Assembly: GCF_002262885.1 (NCBI RefSeq)
Contig: NZ_NKYF01000022.1
Coordinates: 1 to 64,000, forward strand
DNA from: Pseudonocardia sp. MH-G8
GTDB lineage: Bacteria; Actinomycetota; Actinomycetes; Mycobacteriales; Pseudonocardiaceae
Length of the DNA: 64,000 nt
Direction of reading: 5' to 3'
Shown: positions 1 to 7,742 of the stretch, one piece after another
How the letters are laid out: each line of letters opens with the position of its first letter
Numbering within the stretch: the first letter of the stretch is position 1
The notes under the pieces: generated by a model
What the model saw: only the letters and a program-made list of their open reading frames with translations
What the model was told of the DNA's origin: nothing
The model's database searches: none
Translations under genes and position numbers: made by a program

Positions 1-54
1 CGCGACCAGCGCGGCGAGCTCGTCGTAGGACGGACGCTCACCCTCGACCGGCAC
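1..54 (-). CDS. Probable IS66-type transposase, N-terminal fragment (runs off left edge)
   Basis: Only about 18 codons are inside the window. Read on the minus strand from a GTG at 54 they give MPVEGERPSYDELAALVA, which resembles the start of actinobacterial IS66-family transposases, where a PSY-(D/E)-ELAALV segment precedes a coiled region. An in-frame stop lies just upstream. The repeat copy at 107-404 begins about 50 bp upstream of this start, so the insertion element and the repeat may be linked. The identification rests on one short motif; the rest of the gene is not visible. Confidence 0.4.
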   Translation of the reverse strand, partial: MPVEGERPSYDELAALVA

Positions 55-106
55 ACCAAGATCATCTCACATGTCGATCAAGCGGCCCCGCCGACCTGAC
101 TAGTTA

Positions 107-404
107 CTCGTCGCGAACGGGCCTGGGCCCGCGCCGGGAACGGCCGCCCACCCAGCCCGGATATTCGGCAGTTCCACCAACCCGACCACCCCGCCAACGG
201 AAAGGGGCAGCGGAACGCGGCCGACCACGCCGAAGACCAGGGGCGGGGCGTGGGGCAGCGGCCGCGAGCCGGGGACGGCGCGCCCACAGGTGTTTTCATG
301 ACCAGATAGACGTGAGAGGTGTTGAATCTTCCCCGAATCCCTCTCAGGTCTATCTGATCATGAAAACGGCGTTCCGCGGAACGCGAGGGGCGGCCTGATC
401 AGCG
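107..404. repeat. Repeat copy A (~298 bp), inverted partner of 23955-24251
   Basis: This gene-free stretch matches the reverse complement of 23955-24251 over nearly its whole length, with scattered substitutions. Shared landmarks in order are CTCGTCGCGAACGG, CCGGATATTCGG, the GACGGCGCGCCCACAGGTG block, the hairpin core, CGTTCCGCGGAACG and GATCAGCG. It contains no convincing coding frame. A diverged third relative lies at 36623-36800. The family looks like a non-autonomous mobile or dispersed regulatory repeat. Confidence 0.8.
293..366. repeat. 74-bp hairpin core of repeat A
   Basis: The segment starts TTTTCATGACCAGATAGACG and ends with its near reverse complement. The arms are about 27 nt with two mismatches around a 20-nt loop. 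The TTTTCATG and CATGAAAA ends resemble terminal inverted repeats. The equivalent core in copy B is at about 23992-24065, and a diverged one at about 36660-36732 still pairs. It is not a typical terminator: no gene ends here. Confidence 0.75.
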
Positions 405-506
405 GTCGAGCACAGCCCTGGGTCTGCGCCGCTGACGGCGGATGCCCAAGTGCCCACATAGCCGGCAGTTCCAGCAGACGGCACGACGCCGCTGCTCCCG
501 CACAGC

Positions 507-719
507 GAGAACCCGACCGAGCTCGCGCTCCTCCTGGAGCACGGGCTGTTGCCGGTGCAGGTCAGGCACCGGCTCGGCCGCGCAGCTGTTGGGAATCGCA
601 GACGAGGTCGGCACGATCATGCCGGGCAAGGCCGCCGACCTCGTGGTCGTGGCAGGTTCCCCGCTCGACGTGCAGGGGTGCAGGCGGTGTACCAGGGCGG
701 TCGGTTGCAGTGATCCCGC
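507..719 (+). pseudogene. Decayed imidazolonepropionase-like amidohydrolase, C-terminal remnant
   Basis: Three reading frames in succession give the usual C-terminus of metal-dependent hydrolases of the imidazolonepropionase-like group. About 507-570 reads ENPTELALLLEHGLLPVQ. About 586-680 reads AAQLLGIADEVGTI then MPGKAADLVVVAGSPLDVQ, and a third frame reads VQAVYQGGRLQ. At least two frameshifts separate these pieces and no start or metal-binding N-terminal domain remains. The stretch between repeat A (ends 404) and 507 holds nothing I recognise. A dead fragment beside an insertion element fits local rearrangement. Confidence 0.65.
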
Positions 720-731
720 CGCCGGACGAGG

Positions 732-2279
732 TCAGCGGTGCAGGACGGTGCGCAGGGCCGTGGTCAGCCCGGCGGCGTCAGCGCCGCGCCAGGCCACGAC
801 ACCGTCCGGCCGGACCAGGACTGTGCCTTGCGGGCCTGTCCCGCTGACGCGGTCCCATGCGCCGTCGGTGTCGTGGAGGTCCTCCCCGACCCGGTACGCG
901 CGCACCGCGACCCCGAGTTCGCCGGCTGCCACCTGCGCCGCCTGCACTCCCTCGGCCGATCCGGTGAGCACGAGCCAGTGCGGCCCGATCAGCTCGCGGG
1001 GCGACACCGGGCCGTCCGGGCCGCGCAGCGCGACGTGCGGGACGCGGGAGCCGGGCCGTCCGGACGGCGTGCGCGGGTCCTCGAACAGCTCGTCCGGAGC
1101 CCCGGGCTCGGCCACGACCGCGCCGCCGCAGACGTAGCCGAACAGCAGCGTCATGCCGTCCATGGGCGCGCCGATCGACGGGTCGGCCAGATCGGGTCGC
1201 TGGCGCACCACCAGGTTGGCCACCTGCCAGTCGCAGACCGCCTCGGCGTAGGGGCGACGCTCGGCGTCGTGGCTGTCGAGGAGGCCCGGACCGGCCTCCT
1301 CGCGGACGACCGCGGCCAGCCGCCAGCCCAGGTGGTAGCCGTCGAGCATCGCCGTGTTCCCGCCCTGCCCCCCGGTCGGCGGGCACACGTGGGCGGCGTC
1401 GCCGACCAGGAGCACGCGGCCCTCGCGGAACCGGTCGGCGACCCGGTGGGCGCTCTCCCAGGTGTCGCGGCCCAGGATCTGCAGGGGGAGGTCGGGGACC
1501 CCGACGATGGTGCGGATCAGGGCCTCGGTGGCCGCGTCGTCGCGCTCCGGGTCGGCCGCCATCGCGGCCACCCACTCGTCCGGCTCGTCGGTCGACACCA
1601 GTACGCCTGCGCCGCCGGGCAGCTCGGGGTTCTGCACGTAGTGCAGTACGACGGCGTCGGTGCGGGCGACCGCGGAGAGGTCGGCGGCGAACCGGACGCT
1701 GTCGGAGACGTCGAACGTGCCGCGCCCGTGGCTCCCGATCCCGACGGCCTCGCGCAGGCCGCCGCGGTGGCCGTCCGCGGCGACGACGTACGCCGCGCGG
1801 ATCTGCTCGACTGCGCCGGACTCCAGGTCGCGCACGCTCAGCGTCACACCGTCGCTGTCCTGGGTCAGTTCCTCGCAGCGGGTCCGGAAGCGGAGCACGG
1901 CACCGAGTTCGCAAGCCCGCTCGGCCAGCGCTCGCTCGGCGCGGGCCTGGCTGGCACTGCCGCCCTCCGCGGGGGAGAACGCCTCCATCCCGTGCGCCTC
2001 GGGGGCGAAGTCGTGCAGCACGGGGCCCGCCACGCTGCGCGAGATCTTGATCGTCAGACCGGGCTGCCCTGCGGGCTCGGCCTTCCGGATCGAGGTTGTC
2101 ATGCCGGCCGTCGCGAACGCCTCCATCACCACCGGTGACTGGCCACGTGCCTTCGGCTGCACCGACGTGCCGGGGTGGCGCTCCAGCACGGTGCTCGCCA
2201 CTCCGTGCAGCCCGAGGAACACCGCCGTCGACAGTCCGGCCAACCCGGCCCCGACGATCACCACGCGCCTCTGTTCCAC
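732..2279 (-). CDS. FAD-dependent monooxygenase, PheA/TfdB aromatic hydroxylase family
   Basis: Predicted flavoprotein hydroxylase of about 515 residues, the usual size for the family that hydroxylates phenols or polyketides with NAD(P)H and O2. The N-terminus has the FAD-binding GAGLAG motif (residues 10-15). A DG motif (VVAADGHRGG) lies near residue 165 and the GD motif (LLVGDAAHVCPPTGGQG) near 290. The last ~120 residues look like the thioredoxin-like domain common here. I chose the GTG at 2279, with GAGGGGG upstream, rather than the ATG at 2309, because the longer form would swallow the palindrome at 2291-2305. It is divergent from a MarR gene, which suggests repression relieved by an aromatic substrate. 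The substrate is unknown. Confidence 0.85.
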   Translation of the reverse strand: MEQRRVVIVGAGLAGLSTAVFLGLHGVASTVLERHPGTSVQPKARGQSPVVMEAFATAGMTTSIRKAEPAGQPGLTIKISRSVAGPVLHDFAPEAHGMEAFSPAEGGSASQARAERALAERACELGAVLRFRTRCEELTQDSDGVTLSVRDLESGAVEQIRAAYVVAADGHRGGLREAVGIGSHGRGTFDVSDSVRFAADLSAVARTDAVVLHYVQNPELPGGAGVLVSTDEPDEWVAAMAADPERDDAATEALIRTIVGVPDLPLQILGRDTWESAHRVADRFREGRVLLVGDAAHVCPPTGGQGGNTAMLDGYHLGWRLAAVVREEAGPGLLDSHDAERRPYAEAVCDWQVANLVVRQRPDLADPSIGAPMDGMTLLFGYVCGGAVVAEPGAPDELFEDPRTPSGRPGSRVPHVALRGPDGPVSPRELIGPHWLVLTGSAEGVQAAQVAAGELGVAVRAYRVGEDLHDTDGAWDRVSGTGPQGTVLVRPDGVVAWRGADAAGLTTALRTVLHR

Positions 2280-2290
2280 CGTTCCCCCTC

Positions 2291-2334
2291 GATGTACCGT
2301 ACATCTCAATCGCTCGGATAGTTCGATGCATCGA
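2291..2334. promoter_or_regulatory. Probable MarR operators in the divergent promoter region
   Basis: Two dyads sit between the monooxygenase and marR starts. GATGTA-CCG-TACATC is at 2291-2305 and the perfect 12-bp palindrome TCGATGCATCGA is at 2323-2334. Their position between divergent genes fits autoregulated MarR control of both. The binding assignment is inference. Confidence 0.5.
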
Positions 2335-2352
2335 GATAATCAGGAGGTGGCC

Positions 2353-2838
2353 GTGCCGCGCAAGCCCCGACCCGAGCTCGTCGAGGAAGTGGTCCTGGCG
2401 CTGCGTGAGCAGGCGAGCCGGGCGCTGATGTTCCACCAGGCGATCGCGGACCGGGCCGGGCTCGGCCCCACCGACATGAAGGCGCTCGACCTGGCGCGGT
2501 CGGAGGAGTCGTTGACGGCGGGCAAGCTGGCGAAGATCACCGGGCTCACCACGTCGGCGACCACGTCGGTGCTGGACCGGCTCGAGCGGCGAGGGCTCGT
2601 CGAACGCCGGCGCGACCCGACCGACCGGCGCAAGGTCGTGGTCGTGCCGACGTCGGACGACGGCGGGCCCGTCGCCGGGGTCTTCGACGGCCTGCACCGC
2701 TGGACGCTCGAATATCTCGACGGCTACGACGACGCGACGCTGGAGCTGCTCGGCGGATTCGTCCGCGGGCTCAACGCGGAGAGCGCCCGCCGCACCGCGG
2801 AGCTGAACCGCCCGGATCAGGCGTCGCGAGGCGGGTAG
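2353..2838 (+). CDS. MarR-family transcriptional regulator
   Basis: A 161-residue winged-helix regulator. The start is the GTG at 2353, preceded by CAGGAGG five bases upstream. The recognition region lies at about residues 50-95 (GKLAKITGLTTSATTSVLDR, then the wing with ERRRDPTDRRK), matching the MarR DP-x-D-RR-K signature. Flanking helices would form the dimer interface. It is transcribed away from the FAD monooxygenase, its likely target, and the DUF488 gene begins 9 bp after its stop. Confidence 0.9.
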   Translation: MPRKPRPELVEEVVLALREQASRALMFHQAIADRAGLGPTDMKALDLARSEESLTAGKLAKITGLTTSATTSVLDRLERRGLVERRRDPTDRRKVVVVPTSDDGGPVAGVFDGLHRWTLEYLDGYDDATLELLGGFVRGLNAESARRTAELNRPDQASRGG

Positions 2839-2846
2839 CCCGCACC

Positions 2847-3362
2847 ATGACGCTGCGGACGATCGGGCACGGCACCGCGAGCGCGCAGCGGCTGACCGAG
2901 CTGCTGCGCGAGGCCGGTGTGCAGCAGGTGGTGGACGTGCGCACCGCACCGGGCAGCAGGCACAACCCCGAGATGGTGCGCGAGGCGATGGCGCGGTGGC
3001 TGCCCGAGCAGGGGGTCGACTACCGCTGGGAAGGCCGGCTCGGCGGGTGGCGGCGCGACCCGCCGGACTCGCCGGACACGGCCCTGCGCAACCGGTCCTT
3101 CGGCGGCTACGCCGCGCACATGCGCACGCCCGAGTTCCGCGCCGCCGTCGAGGAGGTGCTCGGGGACACCGCGTGCACGGCGGTGATGTGCTCGGAGTCG
3201 GTGTGGTGGCGCTGCCACCGCCGGATGATCGCCGACTTCGCCGTGCTCGCGTGCGGGGTCCCCGTCGAGCACCTCATGCCCGACGGGCGCCGCACCGAGC
3301 ACCGCCCGACGCAGGGCGTGCGGCTGCGGGCGGACGGTCTGCTCGTCTACGACGCGAGCTGA
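2847..3362 (+). CDS. DUF488 family protein
   Basis: 171 residues, a normal length for DUF488. The N-terminus TIGHGTASAQRLTELLREAG followed by VVDVRTAPGSR is the family signature. A Cys-rich segment (CSESVWWRCHRRMIADF, about residues 112-128) is also conserved in the family. No biochemical role is established that I can name. It lies 9 bp after marR on the same strand and may be co-transcribed, but nothing ties it functionally to the monooxygenase. Confidence 0.85.
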   Translation: MTLRTIGHGTASAQRLTELLREAGVQQVVDVRTAPGSRHNPEMVREAMARWLPEQGVDYRWEGRLGGWRRDPPDSPDTALRNRSFGGYAAHMRTPEFRAAVEEVLGDTACTAVMCSESVWWRCHRRMIADFAVLACGVPVEHLMPDGRRTEHRPTQGVRLRADGLLVYDAS

Positions 3363-3391
3363 GCCGGTTCTCCGGCCGAGTGCTGCAGCGG

Positions 3392-4144
3392 TCACGCCAG
3401 CAGCGGGGCCAGCCGCTCGGCGTGCTCGCGCAGCAGTTCCACGAGGTCCTCGTTCGGCTCGGCGACGCGGTGGGCGGGGCCGCAGAGCGCGAGGCCGGCG
3501 ACGAGGTCGCCGCTCCCCGGACCGCGGACCGGCACGGCGAGGCAGCCGCGGTCGGGCCGCAGCTCGCCGCACTGTCGGGCGAGCGACGCGCGGGCCACGG
3601 CGGCCAGCTGGCGGTCCAGCTCGGGGGCATCGGTCACCGTGTGCTCGGTGAGCGGGCGCAGGTCCCGGGCGAGGGCGCGCCAGTCCGGCTGCTCGGCGAG
3701 CAGCAGCTTCCCGACGGCGGACGCGTGCGGGTAGCGCGCGAGCAGGACGCCGTCGCTGGGCGGGTGGTCCGGGTCCGGGTCGACCAGCACGACCTGCCCC
3801 GTGGTGAACGAGGCGAGGTGCACGCCCCAGCGCACGAGGCCGCGCAGGTGCTCGACGACGGCCCGCGCCGCGGTCGGGGGCGGGGCGGCGGTCGGGACCG
3901 CCAGCCGGGCGGCGCGGCGGCCGAGCGCGAAGCCGCGCAGGTCGGGCAGCCGCACCAGGTACTCCTCGGCCACGAGCAGGTTCAGCATCCGGTAGGTGGT
4001 GGCCTGCGGCAGCTTCAGCGCCGCGGAGATCTCCTTCGCCGTGACGCCGGGCCCGGCCGCGACCACCTCCTCCAGGACGGCGAGCGCGCTGCGCACCGCC
4101 CGCGGCTGGCGCCCGGACAGCGGGAGTGGGTCGATGCCGGTCAC
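3392..4144 (-). CDS. IclR-family transcriptional regulator
   Basis: About 250 residues. An N-terminal helix-turn-helix covers about residues 16-75 (SALAVLEEVVAAGPG, then KEISAALKLPQATTYRMLNL), followed by an IclR effector domain with RYPHASAVGKLLLAE and CLAVPVRGPG. The GTG start at 4144 overlaps the TGA of the upstream permease as GTGA, so the two are translationally coupled. Position suggests control of the amine permease and amine oxidase locus at 4.1-9.3 kb. The effector is unknown. Confidence 0.88.
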   Translation of the reverse strand: MTGIDPLPLSGRQPRAVRSALAVLEEVVAAGPGVTAKEISAALKLPQATTYRMLNLLVAEEYLVRLPDLRGFALGRRAARLAVPTAAPPPTAARAVVEHLRGLVRWGVHLASFTTGQVVLVDPDPDHPPSDGVLLARYPHASAVGKLLLAEQPDWRALARDLRPLTEHTVTDAPELDRQLAAVARASLARQCGELRPDRGCLAVPVRGPGSGDLVAGLALCGPAHRVAEPNEDLVELLREHAERLAPLLA

Positions 4145-5568
4145 CGCAGGAGGCCGTGCACGTCGGCGGCCGAGGTCTCGTCGTAGACGCCGATCCCGGC
4201 GAGCTGGTCCGGGCGCCGGAGGCGCAGCCAGCCGTACCAGGCCAGCGCCGCGGCCAGCAGGGCGGTGAGCGCCACGGGCACCGCGCCGCCGAGTGCCGAC
4301 ACCACGAACGCGCCGCAGACCAGCGCGAGCGCGGGCACCGTCAGCGCCGTGACGACGACCGGAGCCGCGGTGAGCTCGCCGATGCGGCGCAGGAACAGCG
4401 GGGCCGCGAGGCAGACGAGCAGGTACCCCACGAGGTAGCCGGCCGTGGCCACGGCGAGCAGCCCGGTCAGGGCGGCCGGGCCGGGCACGCCGGCGGCGAG
4501 CAGCACGGCCGGTACCGCGCCGACCACGGGCAACGCGGCGGCGATCGCGACGTGCGGTGTGCGGTAGCGGGGGTGGGTCCGCCCCAGCAGCCGGGGTGCG
4601 ATCCCGTCGCGACCCATCGAGAACAGCACGCGGATCAGCGCGTTCGTGGTCGCGACCGTGCAGGCGAGGAACGAGGTCGCGATGCCCAGGTCGAGCACGA
4701 TCGCGAGCCACGGCGCGCCGCCCGCGGTGGCCAGGGCGAGCACCGGCTCCGGCGAGCCGCCGAGCGCCTCGCCGAACCGCGACACCTGGGTGTGCGCCGC
4801 GAAGATCGACAGCAGCCCGACGACCGCGGCCGTCCCGAACACGGCGCGCGGCACGGCGACGAACGGGCGGCGGGCCTCCACCCCGAGCGTGGTGGCCGCC
4901 TCGAACCCGATGAACGCGCCGAGGGCGGGCAGCACGCCCGCGGCCACGCCGCCCAGCCCGGCCCCGGCCGTCGGCGCGGGGGACGGAGCGGGCCCGCCGC
5001 CGAGCAGCACGGCGAAGATGCCGATCATCAGCGCGATCGAGAGCGCTTCGACGGCGAGCACGGTGCGGGCCGAGAGGCGGACCCCGCGCAGCACGAGCGC
5101 CCCGGACAGCACGGCGATCACGACGACGACGGCGCCCCCGACGACCGGTGGCGCCCGCCAGCCGAGCCGTTCCAGGAGCGCGTCGAGGTAGATCGCGGCA
5201 CCGGTCAGCGCCGCCATCACGAGCACCGCGTAGCCGACGAGCAGCGCCGCGCAGGAGGCGAACGCCGCGCCGGGGCCCAGACCCTTCGCGGTGAGGCTGT
5301 ACAGCGACCCGGCTGCCGCCATCCGGCGCGTGAACTGCCCGATGCAGACGGCGACGAGCAGCGCCAGCACGGTGGCGAGCACGAACGACCACACGGTTGC
5401 CGACCCGGCGGTGGCGGCCACGATCGCCGGCACCGTCGCCATCGCGGCCGCGGGGGCCGCGCTCGACACCGACTGCACGAGCACCTCGAGCGGGCCGAGG
5501 TTGCGCCGGTCGAGCCCGTGCACCGGCGAGCGGCGCCGCAACCGCAGGAGACCACCCGCGTCGCGCAT
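4141..5568 (-). CDS. APC-superfamily amino acid/amine permease
   Basis: 475 residues with about twelve hydrophobic segments. It has the APC-type N-terminal helix (VSSAAPAAAMATVPAIVAAT), the AAGSLYSLTAKGLGPG segment, and an FIGFEAATTLGVEARRP region equivalent to the mid-protein E-x-x-P motif. The ATG at 5568 has a GAGGCGG ribosome site. It is divergent from the copper amine oxidase and couples to the IclR gene downstream. I infer uptake of an amine or amino acid; specificity cannot be read from sequence. Confidence 0.85.
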   Translation of the reverse strand: MRDAGGLLRLRRRSPVHGLDRRNLGPLEVLVQSVSSAAPAAAMATVPAIVAATAGSATVWSFVLATVLALLVAVCIGQFTRRMAAAGSLYSLTAKGLGPGAAFASCAALLVGYAVLVMAALTGAAIYLDALLERLGWRAPPVVGGAVVVVIAVLSGALVLRGVRLSARTVLAVEALSIALMIGIFAVLLGGGPAPSPAPTAGAGLGGVAAGVLPALGAFIGFEAATTLGVEARRPFVAVPRAVFGTAAVVGLLSIFAAHTQVSRFGEALGGSPEPVLALATAGGAPWLAIVLDLGIATSFLACTVATTNALIRVLFSMGRDGIAPRLLGRTHPRYRTPHVAIAAALPVVGAVPAVLLAAGVPGPAALTGLLAVATAGYLVGYLLVCLAAPLFLRRIGELTAAPVVVTALTVPALALVCGAFVVSALGGAVPVALTALLAAALAWYGWLRLRRPDQLAGIGVYDETSAADVHGLLR

Positions 5569-5645
5569 GCCGTCCGCCTCCTCGTGCCGGGTGAGCGGAC
5601 GCTAAACGGTCCCCGTACGCCGCGGACAGCCCCCGACGGGTCGAA

Positions 5646-5671
5646 TGAGAATCGCCGCGCGTCGGTTCTCA
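5646..5671. promoter_or_regulatory. Dyad in the permease/amine oxidase intergenic region
   Basis: TGAGAA at 5646-5651 and TTCTCA at 5666-5671 form a 6-bp inverted repeat with a 14-bp spacer. It lies in the 218-bp gap between the divergent permease and amine oxidase genes and is a candidate site for the local IclR regulator. The rest of this gap holds only the GGGAGG ribosome site before 5787. Confidence 0.3.
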
Positions 5672-5786
5672 CGCCACGGGAGAGCGCCTTCGCGACTTTC
5701 GCGCCCGCCGGGAGCGGCCTTTGACCGCCGGGTGTGACGGCGCCCACCGTCGCGGCACGCCTCGAATCGGCAGGGAGGAACATCGT

Positions 5787-7742
5787 ATGACGACCCTCGA
5801 AGCCCGCCCCGGAACCGCGGTGGCGCACCCGCTCGACATGACGAGCGCCGGGGAGGTCGACCGGGCCCGCGCGGCCCTCGACGCCGTCGGCCTGCTCGGC
5901 GAGACCGTCCGCTTCGCCTTCTTCGCGCCGGAGGAGCCCCCGAAGCCCGACGTGCTCGCGCACGCCGACGGCGAGGCCGTCGACCGGCGGTTCCGCGCCG
6001 TGCTGCTGGACCTGGCCACCGGCCGGTCCTGGGACACCGTCGTGTCCGCGACGAGCGGCGAGGTCGTGTCGCGCCGGGAGGTCGACCCGCCCCGCGACGG
6101 CCAGCCGCCGATCATCGACGCCGAGTTCGAGATGATCGAGGACGTCCTCAACGCCTCCGAGGAGTGGACGCAGGCGCTCGCGAAGCGCGGGATCGACCCC
6201 GCGTCGGTGCGTGCGGTGCCGCTGTCCGCCGGCGTCTACGACTACCCCGACGAGGTCGGGCACCGCATGGTGCGCGCGTTCGGGTTCCGGCAGGACCACG
6301 AGCGCGACCACCCGTGGGCGCACCCGGTCGACGGCCTCGTCGCCTACGTGGACCTGACGGCCCGCCGCGTCACCCGCGTGATCGACGCCGCCGAGGTGCC
6401 GGTGCCCGCGACCTCGGGCAACTTCGACGACCCCGCCGTCACCGGACCGGCGCGCACCACGCTGAAGCCGATCGAGATCACCCAGCCCGAGGGACCGTCG
6501 TTCACGGTGGAGGGCAACCGGGTGCGCTGGGAGGGCTGGGACCTGCGCGTCGGGTTCAACGAGCGCGAGGGCCTCACCCTGCACCAGATCAGCTACGACG
6601 GGCGGCCGATCGTCTACCGCGCGTCGGTGGCCGAGATGGTGGTCCCCTACGCCGACCCGGCGCCGGTGCGGTTCTGGCAGAACTACTTCGACTGCGGCGA
6701 GTACATGTTCGCCCGCTACGCCGACTCGCTGCAGCTGGGCTGCGACTGCCTCGGCGAGATCCACTACCTGGACGCCGTGATCGCCGACGACCTCGGCGCC
6801 CCGAAGACCATCACCAACGCGATCTGCATGCACGAGGAGGACTACGGCGTCCTCTGGAAGCACTCCGACATGTTCACCGGCAGCCGCGAGACCCGCCGCC
6901 AGCGCCGGATGGTCTTCTCGTTCTTCACCCCGATCGGCAACTACGACTACGGCTTCTACTGGTACCTCTACCTGGACGGGACGATCCAGCTCGAGGTCAA
7001 GGCCACCGGCATCGTGTTCACGTCCGGCTCGCCCGGTGAGTACGCCGCCGAGGTCGCGCCGGGCCTGGGTGCGCCGTTCCACCAGCACCTGTTCTCCGCG
7101 CGCCTGGACATGACCGTCGACGGGGTGCGCAACGCCGTGGACGAGGTGCAGGCCGAGCGGGTGCCGATGGGGGAGGGCAACCCCTACGGCAACGCGTTCC
7201 GCAAGCGCCGGACGCGGCTGGCGCGCGAGTCGCAGGCGCAGCGCCAGGCCGACGGCTCGGTAGTGCGGACCTGGCACATCGTCAACCCGGAGAAGCAGAA
7301 CGCGCTCGGCCAGGACGTCGGGTACGCGCTGGTCCCGGAGGGCAAGGCGACGCTGCTCGCCGACGAGGCGTCCTCCATCCACGCGCGGGCGACGTTCGCG
7401 ACGAACCACCTGTGGGTCACCCGCTACGACGCCGCGCAGCGCTACCCGGCCGGTGACTTCGTCAACCAGAACCCCGGCGGTGCCGGGCTGCCGGCGTGGG
7501 TGCAGGCCGACCGGGAGATCGACGGCGAGGACATCGTCGTCTGGCACACGTTCGGCACCACGCACTTCCCGCGCCCCGAGGACTGGCCGGTCATGCCCGT
7601 CGACTACACCGGCTTCACCCTCAAGCCCGTCGGCTTCTTCGACCGCAACCCGGCGCTCGACGTGCCCGCGACGGGTGGGCACTGCACGGCGGGCGGCGAG
7701 GTCACGGGCCCGGGGAAGGAGCGCGGCGGCGATGGTGACTGA
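5787..7742 (+). CDS. Copper-containing primary amine oxidase (topaquinone enzyme)
   Basis: 651 residues, the expected length for bacterial copper amine oxidases, which convert primary amines to aldehydes with release of ammonia and peroxide. Y386 in GNYDYGFYW is the topaquinone precursor. D302 in NYFDCGEY is the catalytic base. H432 and H434 (HQH) plus H593 (TTHFPRPEDWPVMP) are the copper ligands. N-terminal N2/N3-type domains precede the catalytic beta-sandwich. The residue usually Thr, three before the Asn of the TPQ motif, is Pro here (TPIGNY). The ATG at 5787 follows GGGAGG; the longer upstream start has no such site. Flanking APC permeases point to tyramine- or phenethylamine-type substrates (inference). 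No aldehyde dehydrogenase is nearby. Confidence 0.95.
   Translation: MTTLEARPGTAVAHPLDMTSAGEVDRARAALDAVGLLGETVRFAFFAPEEPPKPDVLAHADGEAVDRRFRAVLLDLATGRSWDTVVSATSGEVVSRREVDPPRDGQPPIIDAEFEMIEDVLNASEEWTQALAKRGIDPASVRAVPLSAGVYDYPDEVGHRMVRAFGFRQDHERDHPWAHPVDGLVAYVDLTARRVTRVIDAAEVPVPATSGNFDDPAVTGPARTTLKPIEITQPEGPSFTVEGNRVRWEGWDLRVGFNEREGLTLHQISYDGRPIVYRASVAEMVVPYADPAPVRFWQNYFDCGEYMFARYADSLQLGCDCLGEIHYLDAVIADDLGAPKTITNAICMHEEDYGVLWKHSDMFTGSRETRRQRRMVFSFFTPIGNYDYGFYWYLYLDGTIQLEVKATGIVFTSGSPGEYAAEVAPGLGAPFHQHLFSARLDMTVDGVRNAVDEVQAERVPMGEGNPYGNAFRKRRTRLARESQAQRQADGSVVRTWHIVNPEKQNALGQDVGYALVPEGKATLLADEASSIHARATFATNHLWVTRYDAAQRYPAGDFVNQNPGGAGLPAWVQADREIDGEDIVVWHTFGTTHFPRPEDWPVMPVDYTGFTLKPVGFFDRNPALDVPATGGHCTAGGEVTGPGKERGGDGD

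Noticed and set aside
78..299. Open frame on the minus strand within repeat A
   Set aside because: It lies wholly inside the repeat, has no protein-like composition and is not kept open in the other copies.
293..366. Hairpin core as a CRISPR repeat or riboswitch
   Set aside because: There is no array of regularly spaced copies and no gene directly downstream with a leader.
442..1137. Plus-strand open frame of 231 codons
   Set aside because: Only a short part matches the amidohydrolase remnant; the rest is antisense to the FAD monooxygenase.
778..2949. Very long minus-strand frame opposite the monooxygenase and marR region
   Set aside because: Arg/Pro-rich translation typical of a shadow frame in GC-rich DNA; it overlaps well-supported genes.
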